NCBI GenBank assembly: GCA_005885165.1
Contig: VAXR01000025.1
Location: forward strand, 1-38,293
Direction of reading: 5' to 3'
DNA: 38,293 bases
Source of the DNA: Actinomycetota bacterium
Lineage (GTDB): Bacteria > Actinomycetota > Thermoleophilia > Solirubrobacterales > Thermoleophilaceae
Shown: positions 8,648-16,616 of the stretch, piece by piece
How positions within the stretch are numbered: the first letter of the stretch is position 1
How the letters are laid out: every line of letters begins with the position of its first letter
The notes under the pieces: generated by a model
Database searches by the model: none
What the model was told of the DNA's origin: nothing
Seen by the model: the letters and a program-made list of their open reading frames with translations, nothing else
Translations under genes and position numbers: made by a program

Positions 8648-9472
8648 GTGGGAGCTCTCGCCGCAGCTCCGGAGCTCGGCGCCGAACGAACCGATGTCAC
8701 CCAAACGGGTGATGTCGCCTCGGCTTACGACGCGTTCGCGCCCTTCTACGACGCCTTCACGGCGGACTACAACCACGACTCCTGGATGGCCGACGTCGAG
8801 CGCTGGGCGCTCGAGTCCGGACTGACTGGCCGCCGCGTGCTCGACGTCGCGTGCGGCACCGGGGCGAGCTTCGTCCCGATGCTGCGGCGCGGCTACGACG
8901 TCACCGCCTGTGACATCTCACCAGCGATGGTCACGCGCGCGCGCGAGAAGATCGGGCCGGGGGGCGAGGTCGTGGTCGCGGACATGCGCCGTCTTCCCTG
9001 GCGTAGTCGGTTCGACCTCGTCACGTGCGTCGACGACTCGATGAATTACCTGCTCTCCCCCGCCGAGGTGAGGGCGGCCCTGACGAGCATTCGCGACGCC
9101 CTTCGCCCGGGAGGCATGGTCGTCTTCGATACGAACTCGCTCGCCACGTACCGAACGGCCTTCGCGCGTCGTTTCACGGTGGAGGCCGGCCCAAACCGCT
9201 TCCGGTGGCGCGGCGAGGGCAGCGAGTTCATGCCGCCGGGTGAGATCGCCTCGGTCTCGATCGAGCTCGTGACCGAGCACGGCCCGGTGCCGATCGGGCG
9301 CCACGTCCAGCGCCATCACCCGATCCGGACGCTCGAAGAGGCCTGCGACGAGGCGGGCCTCGACTGCCTGGGCTTCAGGGGGGAGCTGCCCGAGGGTGGG
9401 CAGACCACAGAACCCGACGAGGAAACCAACACGAAGATCGTGTGCCTGGCGGCGCGGCCGCCGGCGTGCTGA
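8648..9472 (+). CDS. Class I SAM-dependent methyltransferase
   Basis: YDAFAPFYDAF...RRVLDVACGTGASFVPMLRRGYDVTACDISPAMVTRAREK motif I; 5' start uncertain. Confidence 0.88.
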   Translation: MGALAAAPELGAERTDVTQTGDVASAYDAFAPFYDAFTADYNHDSWMADVERWALESGLTGRRVLDVACGTGASFVPMLRRGYDVTACDISPAMVTRAREKIGPGGEVVVADMRRLPWRSRFDLVTCVDDSMNYLLSPAEVRAALTSIRDALRPGGMVVFDTNSLATYRTAFARRFTVEAGPNRFRWRGEGSEFMPPGEIASVSIELVTEHGPVPIGRHVQRHHPIRTLEEACDEAGLDCLGFRGELPEGGQTTEPDEETNTKIVCLAARPPAC

Positions 9473-9570
9473 GAGGGGGTGCGAACGTGCTCGTCAAGCT
9501 CCGCTAGCCGCTGACCACAATCGATAACCGGGCGGGGGCGAGAACCGCGCCGTACGCGTCTTAGACGCGC

Positions 9571-10281
9571 ATGGACCCGCGGCCGGAATCGCTCCTTCTC
9601 GTCGAGGACGACGAGGCCACACGGACCTTCCTGGCCGACAACCTGGCGGCCGACGGCTTCCAGGTTGCGAGCGCGACTGCGCCCGACGAGGCGATTCGCG
9701 CGATCGAGGTTCGGCAGCCGGACCTCGTCGTCCTCGACCTCATCCTCGAGGGCGGGAGCGGCCTCGGGGTGCTCGACCGCGTGCGCGCCGCGGAGCCCGG
9801 CGCCACCCGGATCGACCCCGACCTGCCGATCGTCGTGCTGAGCGCGCGCGCCTCCGAGGTCGACCGGCTCCGCGGATTCGCGCGGGGCGCGGACGACTAC
9901 GTCGTAAAGCCTTTCAGCTACGCCGAGCTCGTGGCCAGGGTCCGGTCGGTGCTCCGGCGGTCGTCGGCGCGCCCGCTGCGCGGGCTCGTGCGGGTGGGTG
10001 AGCTGACGATCGATCCCGTCACGCGAGCCGTGCGCCTCGGCGGGCGCTCCGTCCACCTCTCGGCGAAGGAGTTCGCGCTTCTCAGCGCCCTCGCCGCCGA
10101 GCCCGCCCGCGTCTTCACCAAGGCCGAGCTGCTGCGCGACGTCTGGGGATACGCGTCGGTCGGCGCCACGCGCACGATCGACGCGCACGCCTGCCGCCTG
10201 CGGCGGAAGCTGGGCGGCGCCGGCCGGCCGCTCGTGCTGAACGTACGCGGCGTCGGCTACCGACTTGCGGAGCCCGCGTGA
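9571..10281 (+). CDS. OmpR/PhoB-type response regulator
   Basis: Receiver (LLLVEDDEATRTFLADNL...DLVVLDLILEGGSG...YVVKPFSYAELVARVRSVLRR) plus winged-helix (LSAKEFALLSALAAEPARVFTKAELLRDVWG...TIDAHACRLRRKLG). Confidence 0.93.
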   Translation: MDPRPESLLLVEDDEATRTFLADNLAADGFQVASATAPDEAIRAIEVRQPDLVVLDLILEGGSGLGVLDRVRAAEPGATRIDPDLPIVVLSARASEVDRLRGFARGADDYVVKPFSYAELVARVRSVLRRSSARPLRGLVRVGELTIDPVTRAVRLGGRSVHLSAKEFALLSALAAEPARVFTKAELLRDVWGYASVGATRTIDAHACRLRRKLGGAGRPLVLNVRGVGYRLAEPA

Positions 10282-10958
10282 CGGCGAGCTTCGCGATCGC
10301 GGGGTGGATCGCGGCCGCCGTGCTCGCGCTTAGGGCCCGCGCGCTTGCGGGGCGGCTGCGCGCCGTCGGCGACGCCGAGCACGAGCTGCGCGGGCCGCTT
10401 GCGGCGGTGGCGCTCGCCGTGGAGAGCGCACGCCGCCGGCCGGCGCTCCGCGGGCTGGCCGACTCGCTCGAGAGCGAGCTCGTCCGGGCCCGCGCGGGCC
10501 TAGCCGATCTCACCGCGGCGCGGTCGGGGAGGCCGGGATCCGCCGTCGCGGCGCGTCCCGAGCTCGAGCCCGCGGGGTTCGAGCGCCTGGTTCGCTCCGC
10601 CGCCCAGGCCTGGGGACGAACACGGCGGGTCAGCGTCGATTGGCGGGCCGGCTCGGTTCCGCTCCGGCGGGACGCCGGCGCCCTGGCGAAGGCCCTCGGC
10701 AACGTCCTCTCGAACGCCGCCGAGCACGGCGCCGGGCCGATCGAGCTGCGCGCGAGCCGCCGGTCGGGGGACGTTCTGATCGAGGTCACGAATCCGGTCT
10801 CGCCGGCCGCCCGGAAATCGGTCCGGGGCCTCAGGCGAGAGCGCGGGCGCGGCCTCGGCATCGCCCGGCGGTCCGCGGCGGCGCTGGGGGGCGAGCTCGA
10901 GTTCGAGGCCGAGCGGGCGCGGGTGCGCACCGCACTCGTCGTGCCAGTCGACGGATGA
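10278..10958 (+). CDS. Compact sensor histidine kinase
   Basis: One N-terminal TM then H-box DAEHELRGPLAAVALAVE, N-box NVLSNAAEHGAG, G2 RGRGLGIARRSAAALGGELEFE; 4-bp overlap with the response regulator. Confidence 0.82.
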   Translation: MTASFAIAGWIAAAVLALRARALAGRLRAVGDAEHELRGPLAAVALAVESARRRPALRGLADSLESELVRARAGLADLTAARSGRPGSAVAARPELEPAGFERLVRSAAQAWGRTRRVSVDWRAGSVPLRRDAGALAKALGNVLSNAAEHGAGPIELRASRRSGDVLIEVTNPVSPAARKSVRGLRRERGRGLGIARRSAAALGGELEFEAERARVRTALVVPVDG

Positions 10959-11689
10959 GCGCGTCCCGGCGCCGCCGTGGAGTGGTGATGCTCGGGCTCG
11001 CGCTCGCCTGCGGCGGGCTAGCGGCGTCGGAGGTGGAGCAGAAGGCGCGCAGCGCCGACGAGCGCGTCGGCCCGCTCGTACCGGTCGCGGTCGCTCGGGC
11101 GGACCTGCGTGAGGGCACCCGCCTGACCCCGGCGGCTGCGGCCCGCGCGTTCGCCGTCCGCCAGGCGCCCGCACGGTTCGTGCCCCCCGACACGTTCCCG
11201 TCGGCGAGTGAGGCGGTCGGCGGCACCCTGGCGGTGCCGCTCAGGTCCGGGAGCTACCTGACCGCCGCGGCGCTGGCCCGGCGACCGGCGCCCGGTGGCG
11301 GGCCAGGGTCGACCCCGCGCGAAGGCGAGCGCACCGTCGAGCTCTACGTGGCGGCGGGCCCCGACGTGCTGGCGGCCGGGCCCGGCGCGCGTGCCGACGT
11401 GCTCGTGACGACCGGTGGCGACAGCGGGCGCGGCCGCAGCTACGTGGCGCTGGAGGACGTCGAGCTGGCGGCCGTCCGGGCGGGTTCGGCCGACTCGAGC
11501 GGCCACGGCGGGGCCGGCGACGGGGCGGCGTCGCGCGCGAACGCGATCGCGACGCTGCACGTTACGTTGCACGAGGCCGTGTTCCTGACCGCCGCGGAGA
11601 CGTTTGCGAGGGAGGTGCGGCTACTCTTACGGCCGCAAGGAGAGAAACACTCCGGACGGGCTATCGCGGTCACGGATTCTGCGCTCTAG
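10955..11689 (+). CDS. SAF-domain CpaB/RcpC-like Flp pilus assembly protein
   Basis: N-terminal TM then VPVAVARADLREGTRLTPAAAARAFAVRQAPARFVPPDTF...GGTLAVPLRSGSYLTAAAL (SAF pattern) and VELYVAAGPDVLAAGPGARADVLVTT; ATGA overlap with the kinase. Confidence 0.72.
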   Translation: MSASRRRRGVVMLGLALACGGLAASEVEQKARSADERVGPLVPVAVARADLREGTRLTPAAAARAFAVRQAPARFVPPDTFPSASEAVGGTLAVPLRSGSYLTAAALARRPAPGGGPGSTPREGERTVELYVAAGPDVLAAGPGARADVLVTTGGDSGRGRSYVALEDVELAAVRAGSADSSGHGGAGDGAASRANAIATLHVTLHEAVFLTAAETFAREVRLLLRPQGEKHSGRAIAVTDSAL

Positions 11690-11706
11690 GGCGCGGTCCG
11701 AAGGGT

Positions 11707-14424
11707 TTGGGGGAGTTGTTAAGCGCTGGCCCCCCGTTGCCGACAAAGAGTCGAGTGGCAGAACCCTCCCGCCCCGATTTCGCTGCATTCCATATAGACA
11801 GCTTCGACCTCGTCCCCGGAGGTCGCGAGCTGGCGCTGCTGCGCCTCGAGGGCCGCTACCGGTCGCGGCTCGCGCGACCGCTGTTCGAGGCCGTTCTGCT
11901 GCTGGACGACGGGCTGGCAATCCACCGCCACGAGCCGCTTCCGGAGTCGGTGGACGTGACGCTCGGAGAGGGTGACGAGGACTGGGCGTGGAGGGCCGCC
12001 TTCGCCGTCTCGCTCGCGGCCCTCGAGGACCCCGAGACCGCGTTCGCGCTCGAGACGGGCCCGGGCGTGCACGTCGACCTTGGCCGCCCGCAAACGTGGC
12101 AGCCGCCGAGGGCTCCCCGCAGGCGCAGGCCGCGGGCCGTCGGCCGCCGTGCGGCCGCGGCGGCGATGCTGGTCGCGCTGCTCGCCGCCCCCGTGGCGAG
12201 CCTGGCCGAGGGAGCCGGCATCGTGATCCAGGCGAGCGCGATCAAGGCCGCCGCGAGCCACCCGCTCTACGCGGAGACCTGCCATCCGATCGATCCCCAC
12301 CAGCCGATCGACCCGCGGCTGCACTGCCCGCCGAAGGCGCCGGCGCAGACGACGCAGCCTTCCGCACCCGCCCAGACCAACACCGCCGCGAAGGGCGGAA
12401 GCAGCACGAACTCGCAGAGCCAGTCGAGCCGCGACGCCGGGACCCGCCACACGAGCTCCACGACCAAGGGCAAGCCGCACCACAAGAAGCACAAGAAGCA
12501 CAAGAAGCCCGCGAGCCCGAGTCCGGCTCCCGGGCCGTCCGCGCCTCCCGCCAACTTCGGTCCGCCCGCCGCCCCGCGCAACGTGCCGCTGCGCAACCGC
12601 GACGGTTCCCCGGCGTCCTCGAACCCAACGCTCTTCAACGCGCCGGCGCCGCAGTCCGGGAGCGTGCCGAACTTCATCATCGACCACTTCCGTGTGCCGA
12701 TCTTCCTGCTGCCGATCTACCAGTCGGCGGGGACCCAGTACGGGATCCCGTGGCAGGTGCTCGCCGGGATCAACGAGATCGAGACCGACTACGGCCGCAA
12801 CCTCAGCGTCTCCACGGCGGGGGCGGTCGGCTGGATGCAGTTCATGCCGGCCACCTGGGCGCGCTGGGGCGTCGACGCCAACGGCGACGGCAAGAAGGAC
12901 CCGTACAACCCGGTCGACGCGATCTACGCGGCCGCCCGCTACCTGAAGGCCGCCGGCGGCCAGCACGACATCAGGAAGGCGATCTTCGCCTACAACCACG
13001 CGGGCTGGTACGTCGACTCGGTGATGATGCGGGCCAAGCTCCTCGGCGGGATGCCGGGCGGCGTGGTCGACTCGCTCACCGGCCTCACGGAGGGCCGCTT
13101 CCCGGTTGACGCCCCCGCCCGCTACGCCGACGACCCGGTGGAGAAGGGCGCAGCCTCGAAGAAGGCCGCGTCGCACGTGGTCCAGACCGATCCGACGCGC
13201 CAGGCGGTGGGCATCTACGCGGACTCCGGCTCGCCGGTGATCGCCACGACCGACGGCGAGATCAGGCGGATCGGGCACGACAGCAAGCTCGGCAACTACG
13301 TCGTCCTCGAGGACGTCTACGGCAACCGCTTCACGTACGCTGGGCTCGGCTCGATCGCGAGCGTGTACCCGGTCCCCAAGAAGAGCCCGTCCGGGACGGA
13401 GGCGCACGCCGTCGCGGGCCACGGGCCGCACCCGCAGGTCATCACGCGCCGCCGGGTCTTCGCCCATCCCGCGCGCCCCGCGAACCGCGACGTCGGCGGC
13501 CTCGAGCAGGTATTCGACGAGGGCTCGACGCTCAAGGGCTTCGCGACCTACGCGAACCTGTTCACGCCGGGCCTCGGGCTCAACTCGAGCAACTCGACGC
13601 TGCGGCCGCTGAAGAAGGGCGCCCGCGTGATCGCCGGGACCGTGCTCGGGCGCGTCGGCACGCCGGTGCCGCACAAGGCCGCCCATATGAGCTTCATGAT
13701 CCGCCCGGCCGGCAAGGGCGCGCCGTACATCGACCCGAAGCCGATCCTCGACGGCTGGAAGCTGCTCGAGTCGACCGCGGTCTACCGCGCCAAGGGCAAG
13801 AACATCCTGAAGAACCCGAACGTGTCGATCGGGCAGATCCTGATGATGCCCAAGGCCCAGCTCGAGAAGAAGGTGCTGAGCGACAAGCGGATCAAGATCT
13901 ACGGCGCCGGCCGCAACGACATCAGGACGGGCCAGATCAACCGGCGCGTGCTCGCTGCCCTCGAGTTCCTGGCGATGTCCGGACTCGAGCCCACGGTGAG
14001 CTGCCTGAGGTCCGGGCACAGCGAGTTCACCTCGTCGGGGAACGTGTCCGAGCACGCCTCCGGCAACGCCGTCGACATCTCCGCCATCAACGGCATCTCG
14101 ATGCTCGGCCACGAGCAGAAGGGCAGCATCACCGCGCAGACGGTCCGCAAGCTCATGACGCTCCAGGGCGTGATGCGGCCGCACCAGATCATCTCGCTGC
14201 TCGACCTCGGCGGCAACACGGTGGCGCTGCCCGACCACTACAACCACATCCACGTCGGCTTCCGGCCGATGCCCGGCGACTTGAAGAAGCTCGGTAAGGA
14301 GACGCTGGCGGTGCTGAAGCCCGGCCAGTGGACCGATCTGATCGCGCGGCTCCGCCAGATCCAGAATCCCAAGGTCCCGACGACGCCTTCACCTTGGGCG
14401 CTTCCGGCAGGGCACGGCCAATAA
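11707..14424 (+). CDS. Multidomain cell-wall hydrolase: cytoplasmic N-domain, TM, lytic transglycosylase, degenerate M23-like, M15-like carboxypeptidase (alternative GTG start at 11755)
   Basis: GIPWQVLAGINEIETDYGRNLSVSTAGAVGWMQFMPATW (transglycosylase), GSPVIATTDGEIRRIGHDSKLGNYVVLEDVYGNRFTYAGLG (M23 fold), SEHASGNAVDIS...YNHIHVGF (M15/VanY). Confidence 0.88.
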   Translation: MGELLSAGPPLPTKSRVAEPSRPDFAAFHIDSFDLVPGGRELALLRLEGRYRSRLARPLFEAVLLLDDGLAIHRHEPLPESVDVTLGEGDEDWAWRAAFAVSLAALEDPETAFALETGPGVHVDLGRPQTWQPPRAPRRRRPRAVGRRAAAAAMLVALLAAPVASLAEGAGIVIQASAIKAAASHPLYAETCHPIDPHQPIDPRLHCPPKAPAQTTQPSAPAQTNTAAKGGSSTNSQSQSSRDAGTRHTSSTTKGKPHHKKHKKHKKPASPSPAPGPSAPPANFGPPAAPRNVPLRNRDGSPASSNPTLFNAPAPQSGSVPNFIIDHFRVPIFLLPIYQSAGTQYGIPWQVLAGINEIETDYGRNLSVSTAGAVGWMQFMPATWARWGVDANGDGKKDPYNPVDAIYAAARYLKAAGGQHDIRKAIFAYNHAGWYVDSVMMRAKLLGGMPGGVVDSLTGLTEGRFPVDAPARYADDPVEKGAASKKAASHVVQTDPTRQAVGIYADSGSPVIATTDGEIRRIGHDSKLGNYVVLEDVYGNRFTYAGLGSIASVYPVPKKSPSGTEAHAVAGHGPHPQVITRRRVFAHPARPANRDVGGLEQVFDEGSTLKGFATYANLFTPGLGLNSSNSTLRPLKKGARVIAGTVLGRVGTPVPHKAAHMSFMIRPAGKGAPYIDPKPILDGWKLLESTAVYRAKGKNILKNPNVSIGQILMMPKAQLEKKVLSDKRIKIYGAGRNDIRTGQINRRVLAALEFLAMSGLEPTVSCLRSGHSEFTSSGNVSEHASGNAVDISAINGISMLGHEQKGSITAQTVRKLMTLQGVMRPHQIISLLDLGGNTVALPDHYNHIHVGFRPMPGDLKKLGKETLAVLKPGQWTDLIARLRQIQNPKVPTTPSPWALPAGHGQ
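12481..12507 (+). repeat. (CACAAGAAG)x3 tandem repeat encoding HKK-HKK-HKK
   Basis: Exact three-copy 9-bp repeat in the extracytoplasmic linker. Confidence 0.9.
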
Positions 14425-14455
14425 CGACAAGCCAGCCCGCGGCCGATAAGGACAA
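14416..14455 (+). repeat. Paired 15-bp direct repeats GGCCRATAASGACAA
   Basis: 14416 ggccaataacgacaa and 14441 ggccgataaggacaa (13/15). Confidence 0.6.
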
Positions 14456-14458
14456 TCG

Positions 14459-16525
14459 ATGGAGGCGAGCGTCAAGCAGAAGCGCCGATGGCTGATCGAG
14501 TTCGGGCTCGTCAGCCTGGTGCCGGTCCTCCTGGTGGGGCTGTTCCTCGGGCAGGCGATCCGCTCGAGCATCTCCGGCAGCGTCGTTGACGCCGCGAGCG
14601 ACCGCGCGCAGGCGGTCGCCGATCTCGAGGTCCAGCGCGCGCTCGGGGCCCACCCGGACCCCGGTGGCGGCATCGCCCAGAGCCAGCAGGACGCGCTCGA
14701 CCGCTACTTCCAGGCCGCGCGGGCGCGCGGTGACGTCGCGCACGTGGTGCTGCGGAGCCGCGCGGGCACGATCGCCTACGCCGACAACCACTCCGTGATC
14801 GGCGATGGCAGCACGGCGCCGAGCGAGGCGCACGACGCGCTCGCCGGTGCGGTCGCCTCCCAGGTGACCGACTCGAACGGCGACGCCGGCGGCGCCGCCC
14901 GGGGCCGCGTGCTTCGGGTCTTCGCGCCGCTGCGGACGAAGCCCTCCGACCGCCCGAACGGCTCACTCGAGCTCTGGGTTCCCTACGAGCCGATCGCGGC
15001 GAGGATCACGAGCAGGACGCACGGGCTCTACTGGCTGCTCGGCGGCGGCCTGTTCTCGCTGTGGCTGCTGGTGGTCGGCGTGGTGGCCGGCGCGTCACAG
15101 CGCCTGCGCCGCCAGGCGGCCGAGAAGGAGGAGCAGGCGCTCTCCGACGGGCTCACCGGCCTTCCCAACCGCACGATGTTCCAGACGCTCATCGAGCGCG
15201 CGATGGCCGGCGTCGGCCGGCGCAAGGAGATGGGCGTGGTGATGCTGATGGACCTCGACCGCTTCAAGGACGTGAACGACACGCTCGGCCACCACAACGG
15301 CGACCTTCTGCTGCAGCGGATCGGCTCGCGCCTGCACAGCGTGCTCCGCGACGCCGAGACAGTGGCGCGGCTTGGCGGCGACGAGTTCGCGATCCTGCTT
15401 CCCGAGGTCCCCGACCGCCAGTCCGTCGTGCCGGTCGTGCGGCGGGTCCTGAAGGTGCTCGAAGAGCCGGTCGTGGTCGGCGGGCTCGCCCTGCAGTGCG
15501 AGGGATCGATCGGCATCGCGATCTTCCCCGAGCACGGGACGACGGTCGAGTCGGTCATGCGCGCCGCGGACGTCGCGATGTACATGGCGAAGGAGAACCG
15601 GTCGGGCTACGAGTTTTATGACGCGCGCCGCCACGAGCATCGCCACGACGCCGGCCGCCTCGCGCTGATCGGCGAGCTGCGCCGCGCGATGGACGAGACC
15701 GAGCTCGTCCTCTACTACCAGCCGAAGGTCGACCTCGAGACCGGGCTGGCGCAGGGCGTCGAGGCGCTGGCCCGCTGGCACCACCCCGAGCGCGGCCTCC
15801 TGTCGCCCGACGAGTTCATCCCGCTCGCCGAGCGCTCGAACCTGCTGCGCCCGATGACGCTCTATCTGCTCGACTCCGCGCTCAGGCAGTGCAACGCCTG
15901 GCGGGTATGCGGGCTCGAGGTGAGCGTGGCGGTGAACCTGTCGATGCAGAACCTGATCGACCTCCGCCTCCCGAACGACCTCGCTCGCCTGCTCACGAGC
16001 TGGCGGCTCCCGCCGGGCTCGCTCGAGCTCGAGATCACGGAGTCGACGATCATGGCCGACCACCGCCGCGCGATGACGATCCTCACTCGTCTGAACAAGA
16101 TGGGCGTAACGCTGACCGTCGACGACTTCGGCACCGGCTACTCGTCGCTCGCCTACCTCCAGAGCCTGCCGGTCTCATCGATCAAGATCGACAAGTCGTT
16201 CGTGCTCAGCATGGCCGAGGATCCCGGCAACGCCACGATCGTCCAGTCGACGATCGACCTGGGCCACAACCTCGGCCTACGCGTGGTCGCCGAGGGGGTC
16301 GAGAACGAGGAGACCTACAACAAGCTCGCCGCGCTCGGCTGCGACTACGCGCAGGGCTACTTCCTCAGCCGTCCGCTCTCACCTGACAAGGCAACCGCGT
16401 GGCTTGCGGCGTTCTCGGGGGTCAACGAGATCGAGGCCGAGCCCGTGCCTGAGCTGGAGGGCGCCGAGGACATCAACCTCGGCGAGTGGGTCCTGAAGAC
16501 CCCCACGGACGCGCCGACCGCGTAG
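14459..16525 (+). CDS. GGDEF-EAL bifunctional cyclic-di-GMP protein with periplasmic sensor region
   Basis: Two TM segments flanking a sensor region, GGDEF motif (LGGDEFAILLP) and EAL motif (GVEALARWHHPERG) both intact. Confidence 0.93.
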   Translation: MEASVKQKRRWLIEFGLVSLVPVLLVGLFLGQAIRSSISGSVVDAASDRAQAVADLEVQRALGAHPDPGGGIAQSQQDALDRYFQAARARGDVAHVVLRSRAGTIAYADNHSVIGDGSTAPSEAHDALAGAVASQVTDSNGDAGGAARGRVLRVFAPLRTKPSDRPNGSLELWVPYEPIAARITSRTHGLYWLLGGGLFSLWLLVVGVVAGASQRLRRQAAEKEEQALSDGLTGLPNRTMFQTLIERAMAGVGRRKEMGVVMLMDLDRFKDVNDTLGHHNGDLLLQRIGSRLHSVLRDAETVARLGGDEFAILLPEVPDRQSVVPVVRRVLKVLEEPVVVGGLALQCEGSIGIAIFPEHGTTVESVMRAADVAMYMAKENRSGYEFYDARRHEHRHDAGRLALIGELRRAMDETELVLYYQPKVDLETGLAQGVEALARWHHPERGLLSPDEFIPLAERSNLLRPMTLYLLDSALRQCNAWRVCGLEVSVAVNLSMQNLIDLRLPNDLARLLTSWRLPPGSLELEITESTIMADHRRAMTILTRLNKMGVTLTVDDFGTGYSSLAYLQSLPVSSIKIDKSFVLSMAEDPGNATIVQSTIDLGHNLGLRVVAEGVENEETYNKLAALGCDYAQGYFLSRPLSPDKATAWLAAFSGVNEIEAEPVPELEGAEDINLGEWVLKTPTDAPTA

Positions 16526-16616
16526 AGCGCGATCGCATCCCGCTCCCGGCGGGGAGAGGAAACCGGGGGCATAGAGGAAACCTTTAGGTTCCCCGCTAGC
16601 CTGGGCGCCCGCAGAG

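Noticed and set aside
11640-11760. Possible c-di-AMP (ydaO) riboswitch upstream of the cell-wall hydrolase, as is common for actinobacterial wall-lytic genes
   Set aside because: The conserved core sequences were not visible and most of the region overlaps the end of the CpaB-like gene.
11719-14253. 844-aa minus-strand ORF opposite the cell-wall hydrolase
   Set aside because: Antisense artefact with low-complexity composition and no recognisable motifs.
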